Shown: positions 37,635 through 46,782 of the stretch, in pieces
Layout of the letters: each line of letters starts with the position of its first letter
How positions within the stretch are numbered: position 1 is the first letter of the stretch
DNA from: Burkholderia sp. 4M9327F10
GTDB lineage: Bacteria > Pseudomonadota > Gammaproteobacteria > Burkholderiales > Burkholderiaceae
Assembly: GCF_005503145.1 (NCBI RefSeq)
Contig: NZ_SCNV01000001.1
Span: 310,001-374,000 of the forward strand
Reading direction: 5' to 3'
Length of the DNA stretch: 64,000 bases
Position numbers and translations under genes: made by a program
The notes under the pieces: generated by a model
Database searches by the model: none
What the model saw: the letters and a program-made list of their open reading frames with translations, nothing else
What the model was told of the DNA's origin: nothing

Positions 37635-38702
37635 ATGAAAACCTATCGCATTGCCACTATTCCCGGCGACGGCATTGGCAAGGAAGTCGTACCGGCCGGA
37701 CGCCGGGTACTGGAAGCGCTTGCTGCGCAAGACGCGGCCTTTCGCTTCGAATTCGAGAACTTCGCATGGGGCGCGGACTACTACCGCGAACATGGCGTGA
37801 TAATGCCCGCCAATGGACTCGACGCATTGCGCGGCAAGGATGCCATTCTGTTCGGTTCGGCGGGCGACCCGCAGATTCCCGATCACATTACGCTGTGGGG
37901 CTTGCGCCTGAAAATCTGCCAGGGCTTCGACCAGTACGCGAATGTGCGCCCGACGCGCATCCTGCCGGGCATCGACGCGCCGCTCAAGCGTTGTACGCCG
38001 GCGGACCTGGACTGGGTGATCGTCCGGGAAAACTCCGAAGGCGAGTATGCGGGTGTCGGCGGCCGTGCGCATCAGGGCCATCCCATTGAAGTCGCCACGG
38101 ATGTGTCGATCATGACGCGTGCGGGTGTCGAGCGCATCCTGCGATTTGCCTTCCGGCTGGCACAGTCGCGTCCGCGCAAGCTGCTGACCGTCGTGACAAA
38201 AAGCAATGCGCAGCGGCACGCCATGGTGATGTGGGATGAGATCGCCGCGCAGATCGCCGTGGAATTTCCCGACGTGACGTGGGACAAGGAACTTGTCGAT
38301 GCGGCCACTGCGCGCATGGTGAATCGTCCGGCCTCGCTCGATACGCTGGTCGCCACCAACCTGCATGCGGATATTCTCAGCGATCTGGCTGCTGCGCTGG
38401 CGGGCAGCCTTGGCATAGCGCCGACTGCGAACCTCGATCCGGAGCGGCGCTATCCGTCGATGTTCGAGCCGATCCACGGCTCTGCATTCGACATCATGGG
38501 CAAGGGGCTGGCCAATCCGGTGGGGACGTTCTGGTCAGTCGTGATGATGCTCGAACATCTCGGCGAAACGGCGGCCGCGCGGAAAGTGATGGCGGCAATC
38601 GAAGAGGTGACGGCGGATCGTGGCTTGCATACGCGTGATCTCGGAGGGGAGGCCACGACCGAAGAGGTCACCAGAGCGGTGTGCGCGCGGGTGGGGAGTT
38701 AG
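37635..38702 (+). CDS. dmlA: D-malate / tartrate dehydrogenase-type oxidative decarboxylase
   Basis: A 355-residue member of the isopropylmalate/isocitrate dehydrogenase family: IPGDGIGKEV at the start, the substrate Arg segment NVRPTRI, VIVRENSEGEYAGVGG (typical of the tartrate/D-malate group) and the NAD pocket EPIHGSAFDI. It should convert D-malate or tartrate to pyruvate or a related keto acid with NAD+. GGAG lies nine bases before ATG 37635. Divergent from its probable LysR regulator. The stop overlaps that of the convergent ftrA-like gene by 4 bases. Confidence 0.88.
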   Translation: MKTYRIATIPGDGIGKEVVPAGRRVLEALAAQDAAFRFEFENFAWGADYYREHGVIMPANGLDALRGKDAILFGSAGDPQIPDHITLWGLRLKICQGFDQYANVRPTRILPGIDAPLKRCTPADLDWVIVRENSEGEYAGVGGRAHQGHPIEVATDVSIMTRAGVERILRFAFRLAQSRPRKLLTVVTKSNAQRHAMVMWDEIAAQIAVEFPDVTWDKELVDAATARMVNRPASLDTLVATNLHADILSDLAAALAGSLGIAPTANLDPERRYPSMFEPIHGSAFDIMGKGLANPVGTFWSVVMMLEHLGETAAARKVMAAIEEVTADRGLHTRDLGGEATTEEVTRAVCARVGS

Positions 38703-39649
38703 CCAAACTTCTTCCGATACGCCCCCGGACTCGTCAGCGCAATCCGCCTGAAATGCCGCCGCAGTGATTCCTCGGAGCCAAACCCGGCGGTCTGCGCGAC
38801 GCGCGCCATCGGCATTGGCGGCTGCGCCTCCAGCAGTTCGCGCGCAATCGCCACACGCTCGCGCACCAGCCATTCATACGGCGCCATGCCGGTTGCGTCG
38901 TGAAACTGGCGCTGCAGCGTGCGCGTGCTCATTGCCGCATGCTCGGCGAGCGACCGCAAGGTATGCGGCAAGGCCGGATTGGCCCGTACCCAGTCCATCA
39001 ATCTGGCCACCCGGCCACCCTCGTCAACGGGCATGGGCCGCGGCACGAACTGCGCCTGGCCGCCCTCGCGATGCGGCGGCACGACCAGCCGTTGCGCCAC
39101 CCGGTTGGCGATCGCGCTGCCGTGATCGCGCCGCACCAGATGCAGCAGCATATCGAGCCCGGCGGCCGACCCGGCCGAGGTCATCACCTGCCCCTCATCG
39201 ACATACAGCGCATCCGTTTGCACACGGAGTTGCGGATAGCGCTGCTGCAACTTGTCGGCATAGCGCCAATGGGTGGTCACGGTTTTGCCGTCGAGAACGC
39301 CGGCCGCTGCAAGCACGAACACGCCAGAGCAGATCGAGCACAGCCGCGCGCCACGCCGGTACGCCGCACGAATTCTCGCCAGCAGCGCAGCGGGTGGCAG
39401 TTCGTCGGCATCGCGCCAGCCCGGCACAACTATCGTCGCGGCGCGATCGAGCAGCCTCAGCGAGTGCGGCGCCGTCACGGTGATGCCGCCCGCGGCGCGC
39501 AACGGCCCCGGCTCAGCCGCGCAGACGGCGAAGCGATACCAGTCGCGTCCGAGTTCGGGCCGCTCGAGCGCGAACAGTTCGGTGACGCAACCGAATTCGA
39601 AGGTACAGAGCCGGTCGTAGACCAGCGCGACGACGAGATGATCTTGCAT
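38699..39649 (-). CDS. ftrA: GlxA-family AraC regulator (FtrA-like)
   Basis: A 316-residue regulator with an N-terminal DJ-1/PfpI domain (about 5-185), including the pseudo-nucleophile elbow SICSGVFVLAAAG. A C-terminal AraC pair follows (LPHTLRSLAEHAAMSTRTLQ and ARVAQTAGFGSEESLRRHFR). The amidase-like domain serves as a ligand sensor. It is divergent from the rhodanese gene, with under 100 bases between, and probably controls it. Confidence 0.87.
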   Translation of the reverse strand: MQDHLVVALVYDRLCTFEFGCVTELFALERPELGRDWYRFAVCAAEPGPLRAAGGITVTAPHSLRLLDRAATIVVPGWRDADELPPAALLARIRAAYRRGARLCSICSGVFVLAAAGVLDGKTVTTHWRYADKLQQRYPQLRVQTDALYVDEGQVMTSAGSAAGLDMLLHLVRRDHGSAIANRVAQRLVVPPHREGGQAQFVPRPMPVDEGGRVARLMDWVRANPALPHTLRSLAEHAAMSTRTLQRQFHDATGMAPYEWLVRERVAIARELLEAQPPMPMARVAQTAGFGSEESLRRHFRRIALTSPGAYRKKFG

Positions 39650-39746
39650 GGCGTGATGTTACCGGAGATTGACAATAACGCCACTTCTGCCAATACCGGC
39701 CGTCCGCAACAATGAAGGCTCATCGAACCCACCCAGGAGCCTTGCC

Positions 39747-40208
39747 ATGCCGTCTGCTGACGAACTCGCCCCCACCAACGCCGTGACGGCCATCGCCGCG
39801 GCCGACAGCGCCGCCGCCCTCACGCATTTCGCGGCATCGCTGCGCTTCGAAACCGATTGCTCCGATGTGTTTGCCGCACTCGCCCAGGTGACACCCGGTT
39901 TCGTGCTGCTCGACGTGCGCAGCCCGGCGCTGTATTCACAAGGACATATCGCCGGCGCCATCAATCTGCCGCACGGCAAGATCGTGGCATCCAAGCTCGT
40001 GGATTACCCTGAGAACACGCTATTCGTCACCTATTGCGCCGGGCCGCATTGCAACGGCGCCACCCGTGGCGCACTGCGTCTCGCGCAACTCGGGCGGCCG
40101 GTAAAGTTGATGATTGGCGGGATCACGGGCTGGCTCGACGAGGGTTTCGGATTGACCGCAGCCAGCACCCACGCGGGGCCACGCGAAAACCAGGCGCTTT
40201 CCCGGTAA
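39747..40208 (+). CDS. Rhodanese-domain sulfurtransferase
   Basis: A 153-residue single rhodanese domain (about 35-148). LLDVRSPALYSQGHIAGAIN is the CH2A-type motif and the active-site loop is CAGPHCNGATR with catalytic Cys97. It would move sulfane sulfur to cyanide or thiol acceptors. ATG 39747 has AGGAG seven bases upstream. Divergent from the ftrA-like regulator. Confidence 0.87.
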   Translation: MPSADELAPTNAVTAIAAADSAAALTHFAASLRFETDCSDVFAALAQVTPGFVLLDVRSPALYSQGHIAGAINLPHGKIVASKLVDYPENTLFVTYCAGPHCNGATRGALRLAQLGRPVKLMIGGITGWLDEGFGLTAASTHAGPRENQALSR

Positions 40209-40279
40209 ATTCATTAAACAAATGCTGCCAGCGGTCGATAACCAGTTGAGCCGTCTCCCCTTATACGGCTGGACTAAAC

Positions 40280-42349
40280 ATGCTTGGCACATACAACTTA
40301 TGGCTGGTGGCGGTCTCGTTCGTCGTCGCAACGCTCGCGTCGTACACCGCCCTCGACCTCACCGGACGCATCTCGCTGCTGGCATCGTCACGACTGCGGC
40401 ACGCGTGGCTGGCAGGCGGCGCAGCCGCCATGGGCGTCGGCATCTGGTCGATGCACTTCATCGCCATGCTGGCGCTATCACTACCGATTCCGCTCGGCTA
40501 TGACTTTACGCTGACCGGCTGCTCGCTCGCCATCGCGGTGGTCGTGTCGTACCTGGCCCTGCTCGCCACCACCCGGGCACGGCTGACGCCCGTTCATCTC
40601 GCAACCGGCAGCGTGCTGATGGGACTCGGCATTGCGGGCATGCACTACACCGGCATGGCCGCAATGCGCATGCAGCCCGGTATCGACTACCAGCCGGCCT
40701 GGTTCGCCGGCTCGATTGCGATTGCGGTCTTCGCCTCGATGGCCGCCTTGCTGATAGCCCGCCGGCTGCGCGACGACGGCGAGCGCAACGTCACGCTTGC
40801 GCGCTTTGGCGCGGCGCTGGTGATGGCCGTGGCAATCAGCGGCATGCACTATGCCGGCATGGCCGCGGCGCACTTTCCGGTGGACGCGATCTGCGGCGCC
40901 GCCCATGGCGTCAATACCGAGTGGCTGGCCACGGCCGTGATCCTGTTCACCTTTGCGATCCTGATCGTCACGCTGATGCTGTCGCGCTTCGATGCGAGGA
41001 CCAGCTTCCTTGTGAGCGCCGTCTCCAGCCTGAACGGCCAGATCATGCGCCTCGCCACGCTCGACACCCTGACCGGCCTGCCGAACCGCGCCACGCTCAC
41101 CGAGCGGGTCGACAGCGCGATCGAACTGGCGCGCCGCCGTCACAATAGCTTCGCGATCCTGTTTATGGATCTGGACGGTTTCAAGACCATCAACGACTCG
41201 CTCGGCCATTCCGCCGGCGATCAGTTGCTGAGCACCTTTGCCCAGCGCCTGCAGGCCTGCGTCCGCGCCACCGACACTGTGGCGCGGCTGGGTGGCGACG
41301 AGTTCGTGGTGCTGTCCGAGAATCTGGCGTCGCGCCAGGACGCGCGGCTGATTGCGGAAAATGTGCTGGAGCGCATGCGCGAGGGCGTGTGGAACGACAA
41401 CGAGCCGTTGCAGGTGATGCCAAGTATCGGCATTGCACTGTTTCCACAGGACGGCGACTCGGTCGACACGCTGCTCAAGCACGCCGATGCAGCGATGTAC
41501 GAAGCCAAGCGCGCGGGACGCAGCACCTACCGGTTCTTCGAAGCCAGCATGAACGAAGCGGCAACGCGCACGCTGCAGATCCAGCATGCGCTGCACGAGT
41601 CGTTGACCGCCGGCTATTTCACGCTCAATTTCCAGCCCAAGTTTCGCGGCGACAGCAATGAACTGGCGGGGGCCGAGGCGCTGATCCGCCTTAACCACCC
41701 GCTCCTCGGCACGCTGGCGCCGATGGAATTCATTCCGATTGCCGAGCGCTCCGGTCAGATCGTGCAGATCGGCTACTGGGTCGTGCGCGAAACCTGCCGG
41801 CAGATCCGCCGCTGGATGGCCGACGGCCTGCCAGCGATGAAGGTGGCGATCAATCTGTCGCCGCGCCAGTTGTCCCAGCCCAACCTGGTCTCGAGCGTGC
41901 TCGAGATCGTGCAGGACGAACAGGTGACATGCGATCGCATCATGTTCGAGATCACCGAAACGGTGGCCATGCAGGACGCGCCGCGCACGATCGAGATGAT
42001 CCGCGAATTTCACGCGAGCGGCTTCGAAATCGCCATTGACGATTTCGGCACCGGTTATTCGAGTCTTGCCTACCTGCAGCGCTTCCGTGTCAAGCAACTG
42101 AAGATCGACCGGTTTTTCACCAACGGTCTGGATGACCAGGGTCCGGAGGGTACGGCGATCGTCTCGGCGATCATCGCGCTCGCGCATTCACTCGACATGG
42201 ACGTGGTGGCGGAAGGTGTCGAAACGGCCTCGCAGCTCGGCAAGCTCAAAGCCATGATGTGCGACGAGATGCAAGGCTTTTTACTCGGTAAACCGCTGGA
42301 GGCAGAGGCCTTCAGCTCATTGCTCAAGCAACGGATGGCGGCGGTCTAG
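40280..42349 (+). CDS. MHYT-sensor GGDEF-EAL cyclic-di-GMP protein
   Basis: A 689-residue membrane protein. Seven membrane helices carry three MHYT-type motifs, MHFI at 58, MHYT at 121 and MHYA at 189, thought to bind copper or sense gases. A GGDEF domain follows (about 255-415) with the intact signature GGDEF at 338-342, then an EAL domain (from about 435) with AEALIRLNHP, FEITETVA, DDFGTGYSS and the late VVAEGVET. Both domains look catalytically complete, so it may make and break c-di-GMP. No strong ribosome site was seen. Confidence 0.92.
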   Translation: MLGTYNLWLVAVSFVVATLASYTALDLTGRISLLASSRLRHAWLAGGAAAMGVGIWSMHFIAMLALSLPIPLGYDFTLTGCSLAIAVVVSYLALLATTRARLTPVHLATGSVLMGLGIAGMHYTGMAAMRMQPGIDYQPAWFAGSIAIAVFASMAALLIARRLRDDGERNVTLARFGAALVMAVAISGMHYAGMAAAHFPVDAICGAAHGVNTEWLATAVILFTFAILIVTLMLSRFDARTSFLVSAVSSLNGQIMRLATLDTLTGLPNRATLTERVDSAIELARRRHNSFAILFMDLDGFKTINDSLGHSAGDQLLSTFAQRLQACVRATDTVARLGGDEFVVLSENLASRQDARLIAENVLERMREGVWNDNEPLQVMPSIGIALFPQDGDSVDTLLKHADAAMYEAKRAGRSTYRFFEASMNEAATRTLQIQHALHESLTAGYFTLNFQPKFRGDSNELAGAEALIRLNHPLLGTLAPMEFIPIAERSGQIVQIGYWVVRETCRQIRRWMADGLPAMKVAINLSPRQLSQPNLVSSVLEIVQDEQVTCDRIMFEITETVAMQDAPRTIEMIREFHASGFEIAIDDFGTGYSSLAYLQRFRVKQLKIDRFFTNGLDDQGPEGTAIVSAIIALAHSLDMDVVAEGVETASQLGKLKAMMCDEMQGFLLGKPLEAEAFSSLLKQRMAAV

Positions 42350-42458
42350 GCGGTATGCCGACAGGTGAATCAGCCAATCAATCGAGCCGCCGACGCTGGG
42401 CGGCAACTATTTTTTACCGACGCGTTGCAACAGACAGGCTTTGCCCGCTGGAGACTTC

Positions 42459-43259
42459 ATGAGATTCGATGTTGCGACGTTCAATTCGCTTTGCCTGATG
42501 ACGTTCCTCTGCAGCGCAATCGTTTGCATGGCACTCTCGCGCATCTTTGAGCGCGTCGCGGCATTCCGCTACTGGACCGCCGCGTTCTTTCTGATGAGTG
42601 CAGCGGCCGCATGCTTCGGCCTGCACGCGGTGTGGCCGACCAGGCTGCTGCTGATCGCCACCGCGGTGCTGGGCCTGCAATCGCGCATCCTGGTGTGGAG
42701 CGGCACGCGTGTGCTGTTCGGCGCGAGCGTGTCGCTGCGCGTGGGTTTCGCGATCACCGCGCTGTTCTGCGTGCTGTTCGCACTGGCGCACAAGCTGAAC
42801 GCGCCGCCCCTGTGCCGGGCCGCGCTGCTGACACTGTTCTTCCTGCCGTGCCGCGCGCTGACGCTTTATGAGGTATGCCGCCGACGCCGCCCGGACCTCG
42901 GTCCGGCGCGCGTGCTGGTGGCGATCGCCAGCGTGATTGCAAGCCTCAATGCGGCCGTGCCGCTCACGCTGGTGCTGATGAACCGCGGCAACCTGTCGCT
43001 CCTGCTCGGCAACCCCCAGACCACCTCCGCAGTCTACGCGGTGGTGTTTGCCGGCGATCTGCTGCTGATCATCGGCTTGATTGTGCTGGCCTTGCAGTAT
43101 CTGATCGTCGAGCAGGGGATGCTTGCCAATCTCGACAGGGAAGCCGCACAGCGGCCCGCACCGCTCAACCCTGTGCTGCTCGACGATGCGCCTGAAGTGC
43201 CCGGGCTGCCGGATCGGGGCGCGCAGGGGCCGCGAGCGTCCCTGCCGGATCTCACCTGA
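42459..43259 (+). CDS. Multi-TM membrane protein, stand-alone sensor-like
   Basis: A 266-residue protein with about seven membrane helices and a short Pro-rich soluble tail (from about 225). The layout resembles the membrane sensor modules normally fused to GGDEF domains, but no catalytic domain follows. It starts 110 bases after the MHYT-GGDEF-EAL gene, on the same strand, with GGAG six bases before ATG 42459. I could not assign a family. Confidence 0.65.
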   Translation: MRFDVATFNSLCLMTFLCSAIVCMALSRIFERVAAFRYWTAAFFLMSAAAACFGLHAVWPTRLLLIATAVLGLQSRILVWSGTRVLFGASVSLRVGFAITALFCVLFALAHKLNAPPLCRAALLTLFFLPCRALTLYEVCRRRRPDLGPARVLVAIASVIASLNAAVPLTLVLMNRGNLSLLLGNPQTTSAVYAVVFAGDLLLIIGLIVLALQYLIVEQGMLANLDREAAQRPAPLNPVLLDDAPEVPGLPDRGAQGPRASLPDLT

Positions 43260-43313
43260 ATTCATTGGGTGTGATGCAGCTCAACAGCAGGCACCGCGCA
43301 ACACTTCAGGCAC

Positions 43314-43742
43314 TTAGAGCGGCCGGGGTTCGGAATCGCCCACATCGCCGCCAATCAGGGTAGGCGCCGCGGGCGCCTCGCGCCGCGTCAGCTTGCCGTC
43401 CACGGAGGCGCCGCAGTCCATGCGCAGTTGCTGGTAATAGATGTTGCCGGTCACATGCGCGTTGGGCTGCAGTTCGACGAAGTGGTCGGCAATCACGTCG
43501 CCGACGATCTTGCCGTTCACCACCACGTCATAGCCATGCACATTGCCCTCGATCGAGCCACGATCGCTCAGCACGAGCAAGGTCTGCGTGCCCGCCTTGC
43601 CGGTGACGTTTCCGCGCACATGGCCGTCCATCCTCAGGCCTTCGCTGAATTCGAGGTCGCCGGTCATGCGCACGTCATGGGCAATCAGGGTAGCAAGTTT
43701 GGTGTGCTGAATGCTCGCGGATTTCTTCTTGTTGTTGAACAT
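43314..43742 (-). CDS. Bactofilin
   Basis: A 142-residue bactofilin (polymer-forming cytoskeletal protein). The beta-helix core at about 22-115 has repeats such as GLRMDGHVRGNVTG, RGSIEGNVHGYDVVVNGKIVG and NAHVTGNIYY. The flanking ends are disordered. Bactofilins form filaments that often position M23 peptidases; an M23 peptidase lies two genes upstream on the same strand. Confidence 0.9.
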   Translation of the reverse strand: MFNNKKKSASIQHTKLATLIAHDVRMTGDLEFSEGLRMDGHVRGNVTGKAGTQTLLVLSDRGSIEGNVHGYDVVVNGKIVGDVIADHFVELQPNAHVTGNIYYQQLRMDCGASVDGKLTRREAPAAPTLIGGDVGDSEPRPL

Positions 43743-43899
43743 AAGTAGTCTCTAACGGGAATGGGAAACGTTTGTCGCATCTTGCCGGGCCGCGCGACGT
43801 GCGGGTCTGGATAGTGCCTGAGTCATGCCTGAGCCATGCTTGAGTCGTGCTTGACCCGTACTTCAGTCCTCCGTGACGCAGCGCTCTTCGCCGCAGTGC

Positions 43900-44274
43900 T
43901 CAGTTGCGCTTCTGGCTCTGGCCGCGCAGAAACAGCAGTTCGCTATTCAGGCGGCTCGCATCGGCGGCCGAGGCGTCGGCGGCCTTTTGCACGGCTGCCC
44001 GCGCGGTGGACTCCTGCGCGAGCGCGAGCCGCGTGCGTTCGAGCTCGGCTTGCACGCCATCCGGCGAGACCTTCAAGCCCGCGCATTGCGCCGGCAGCAT
44101 GGCGTGCTGCGACGCATACCAGAGCATCCCTGCCGCACCCATTGCCACGCCGCAAACCAGGACGGCGATCCAGCGGGCAATGCGAACGGTGCGCGAGCGC
44201 ACCGGCTGCAGCGCATAGGTGCGCTGCGTGAGACCGTCCGCGATGCGGGCCGAACGAAGATCAAGCATGAGCAT
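43900..44274 (-). CDS. DUF6776-like membrane/coiled-coil protein
   Basis: About 124 residues: a membrane helix at about 31-51 (IAVLVCGVAMGAAGMLWY) followed by a coiled coil (VQAELERTRLALAQESTARA). Its start overlaps the end of the M23 peptidase gene (ATG 44274 or 44268). Betaproteobacteria commonly carry such a protein between an M23 peptidase and a bactofilin; the family name is my best match from memory. Confidence 0.65.
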   Translation of the reverse strand: MLMLDLRSARIADGLTQRTYALQPVRSRTVRIARWIAVLVCGVAMGAAGMLWYASQHAMLPAQCAGLKVSPDGVQAELERTRLALAQESTARAAVQKAADASAADASRLNSELLFLRGQSQKRN

Positions 44275-45226
44275 TGGCGCCGAACAGCGCAAGATAGGCA
44301 GCGGGATCGACCGCCGTTCCATTCACCAGTACTTCGAAATGCAGATGCGGCCCGGTCGAACGACCCGTCGTGCCGATGTCGGCCACATGCTGGCGCGGCA
44401 GCACCAGTTCGCCTTCATGCACGAGAATGCGTGAGGCGTGACCGTAGCGCGTGATAAGGCCATTGCCATGGTCGATTTCCAGCGCGTTGCCGTAGCCGCC
44501 TTTCGGCCCCGCGAAAATCACCCGGCCACCGGCTGCGGCAAGAATCGGCGTTCCGGCCGGCGCCACCAGATCGACGCCCGGGTGAAAGCTGAGCTTCTGC
44601 GTGAACGGATCGATGCGATTGCCGAACGGCGAACCGAAGCGCGCGCCCTCGACCGGCATCCGGCCGGGAAAGGCGCTAAACGCCACTTCGTGCAGGTCCG
44701 TCTCGTGCTCGAGTGCGGAGATCGTGGCGTTCATGCAATCGAGCTGCTGCCGGGTCGAGGCGGCGTCGCCGCGCGAGGGCCGCGCATTGCGTTCAATGCA
44801 GGGTCGCGGCGGCAAGGACGGGCCGCCTTCGCCGTCCGCGTCGGACGTATCCTGATCCGCCGGATCCCCCGCCTTGGCCGGTACGCGCGGCGGTGCTTTC
44901 GGCGTGTTCAACCGGGCTTCGAAATCGCGCAGGCTGCCGACTTCAATCGTCAAGCGCTCGATGCGCGGCTCGATCTGCGCCATCGTGGCGCTCAGCTTGC
45001 CGAGTTGATCGATTGCGTAGTCGTGCTCGACGCGGTTCACGGCCAGGCTGCCCGATCCTGCTGCGCCATGGGCGGGTAAATGCAAGCCAATCGCGACGCC
45101 CGCCGCGAGAGACAGCACCGAGGCGCCGAGGGCAGCGGCAACCGCGATTGCCCGCGCGCGGCGCCGGGTGACAAAGCGGATCTCGCCGCTGCTGAGCTGG
45201 CTGTGCGCACCGAGAATCGACGACAT
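44261..45226 (-). CDS. M23-family (LytM) peptidoglycan endopeptidase, membrane-anchored
   Basis: A 321-residue protein with one N-terminal membrane helix (about 30-50) and a periplasmic linker with coiled-coil and acidic Pro-rich stretches. The LytM domain covers about 195-315. The zinc ligands are present: HPGVDLVAPAG (H-x3-D) and HLHFEV (H-x-H). It should cut peptide cross-links in the cell wall. GGGAG seven bases before ATG 45226 supports the start. First gene of the M23/DUF6776/bactofilin group. Confidence 0.88.
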   Translation of the reverse strand: MSSILGAHSQLSSGEIRFVTRRRARAIAVAAALGASVLSLAAGVAIGLHLPAHGAAGSGSLAVNRVEHDYAIDQLGKLSATMAQIEPRIERLTIEVGSLRDFEARLNTPKAPPRVPAKAGDPADQDTSDADGEGGPSLPPRPCIERNARPSRGDAASTRQQLDCMNATISALEHETDLHEVAFSAFPGRMPVEGARFGSPFGNRIDPFTQKLSFHPGVDLVAPAGTPILAAAGGRVIFAGPKGGYGNALEIDHGNGLITRYGHASRILVHEGELVLPRQHVADIGTTGRSTGPHLHFEVLVNGTAVDPAAYLALFGANAHA

Positions 45227-45586
45227 CAGACGCTCCCGCTCTGCGGCGCGCAACACAGCGCGGACTCATCGCGGCGCGCACGGACACCGCCGGCAGGCGG
45301 GACGGGGGACAAGTTGGCAGCGAAGGGACTAACCGGCATGCAGCGTAAGTCGGACAACTGCCGACGCAGTATGAAAGACAAGGGCGCAAATTATCCCCTC
45401 TCACCGCGAGTCTTCATCTCAAATTGGCAGGCGCGCAAGGCGAGCCGAACCAGCCCCTCCCGCCATACTCTGATCGGGTGCGTATCGAGAAACAGCCGGG
45501 CTTTGACGGCGCGTTTTACGCCGTCCGGGCCCGCTCATATTACATAGGATTCCAAATCTATCTATATCGTCGTGGCGGTCTTGCGT
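45227..45586. other. 360-base spacer between the DapA-like and M23 genes
   Basis: No gene is supported. It must hold the M23 promoter. A 7-bp hairpin (GACGGCG/CGCCGTC, 45505-45525) lies downstream of the DapA-like stop and might help end its transcript. Confidence 0.4.
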
Positions 45587-46444
45587 TCAGGCCGCCAGCA
45601 ATTGACGCAGATGCTCATGCAGTTCGTCCGACGCACTCGTCATCGGCGCACGCAGCTCGTCGCGGATCAATCCAAGGCCCGCCAGCGCGGCCTTCACAGG
45701 ACCAGGATTCGGCTCCGAGCAGAGTGCCCGGATCAACGGCGCGAGCGAGTGAAAAATCGCTCGTCCCTCGTCGAGCCGTCCTGCCTTGAGCGCTCGGTAC
45801 AGCGCCACGAAGCGCTCGGGCTGCACGTGCGCCGACGCCGCAATCGCGCCGCTGCCGCCCATGCACAGTGTGTTGAACAGATTGATGTCGTCGCCGGCGA
45901 GCACCTGCAGGCGGCCGTCGAGGATCAGCGCGAGCGTGGTGTCGAGCGATCCGGCGCAGTCCTTGACTGCCTGGATCCGCGGATGTGCGGCCAGGGTCAG
46001 CAGGGTCGCGAGTTCAAGACGCACGCCGGTGCGATACGGGATGTCGTACAGCACGACCGGCTTACTGCTGAGGTCGGCCAGGCTCGTGAAATGCTCGATC
46101 AGGCCCGCTTGCGAAGGCCGGATGTAGTAAGGCGCCGAAATCAGCACGCCCGCTACCGGCAACTCGTTTAACTGCGCAATGCGTGAGCGCAGGCTCGCGG
46201 CCTGATTGCCGGCCACGCCCGCCAGCACCGGCAGCGCGCCCGCCTCGGCGAGGATGGTCGCGAGCACCGCATCCTGCTCGGCGGCCTCGAGCGCCGCCGG
46301 CTCGCCGGTGGTGCCGAGGGCGACGAGACCCGCTACGCCCGCTTCGGCATAGACATGCACCAGCCGCCGCAACGCGGCGTGATCGACAGCGCCGTCGGCG
46401 AACGGCGTGACAACAGGAACCCAGATACCCGAAAAAATAGACAT
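45587..46444 (-). CDS. DapA-like dihydrodipicolinate synthase / N-acetylneuraminate lyase-family aldolase
   Basis: A 285-residue TIM-barrel aldolase. Conserved residues are present: GTTGE at 44-48, Tyr133 in LYDIPYRTG and the Schiff-base Lys161 in AVKDCAGS. It could make 4-hydroxy-tetrahydrodipicolinate for lysine, but it stands alone, and paralogues in this family act on other keto acids. Confidence 0.83.
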   Translation of the reverse strand: MSIFSGIWVPVVTPFADGAVDHAALRRLVHVYAEAGVAGLVALGTTGEPAALEAAEQDAVLATILAEAGALPVLAGVAGNQAASLRSRIAQLNELPVAGVLISAPYYIRPSQAGLIEHFTSLADLSSKPVVLYDIPYRTGVRLELATLLTLAAHPRIQAVKDCAGSLDTTLALILDGRLQVLAGDDINLFNTLCMGGSGAIAASAHVQPERFVALYRALKAGRLDEGRAIFHSLAPLIRALCSEPNPGPVKAALAGLGLIRDELRAPMTSASDELHEHLRQLLAA

Positions 46445-46714
46445 GACTTAACCTCGAACGCGACCGTATCGATTCCGTTCAGCCTGGCGAGGAAGGGGTC
46501 AAAAGCGGGAGGTAAAACGCGAGCCCTGGATGACTGTTCCGTCGCACATCTGACGGAACAGCAGGCTCCGGTCAGATGAGCAGCTGTTTTTTGGCTTTGG
46601 CGCTAACGGCCGCGCAGGCAGACGCCACGCTCGCGAGCGCGAGGCGGGTTGCGGTTGAGCGGAGCAGTTGGCCGGTTTCCATGGCCAGCAGTGTAACACC
46701 AGTCGCAAAATTGC

Positions 46715-46742
46715 TTGACTTCTCCTGCCGTCAATCTAATAT
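46715..46742 (+). promoter_or_regulatory. Sigma70-type promoter of the pyrB-like gene
   Basis: TTGACT at 46715-46720 and TAATAT at 46737-46742, spaced by 16 bases, closely match -35 and -10. The transcript would begin near 46749, about 35 bases before the ATG. Confidence 0.7.
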
Positions 46743-46754
46743 ACGCAACGCGTA
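46742..46754. promoter_or_regulatory. Operator O1: TACGC-N3-GCGTA dyad over the -10/start site
   Basis: TACGCAACGCGTA is a perfect 5-bp dyad with a 3-base spacer that begins at the last base of the -10 box. A bound protein would block RNA polymerase. The same dyad recurs inside the gene. Confidence 0.6.
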
Positions 46755-46782
46755 CATTAACCCTATCTAAAAGGTGACCCGC

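Larger units (their letters stand above)
46445..46782. promoter_or_regulatory. Divergent regulatory region with overlapping hairpins
   Basis: Two mutually exclusive stems are present. CTGTTCCGTC/GACGGAACAG spans 46534-46561 (10 bp). CATCTGAC (46547-46554) and GTCAGATG (46571-46578) form the second. TTTTTT follows on the plus strand near 46588. On the minus strand they lie in the leader of the DapA-like gene and could act as an attenuator; evidence is limited. Confidence 0.4.
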
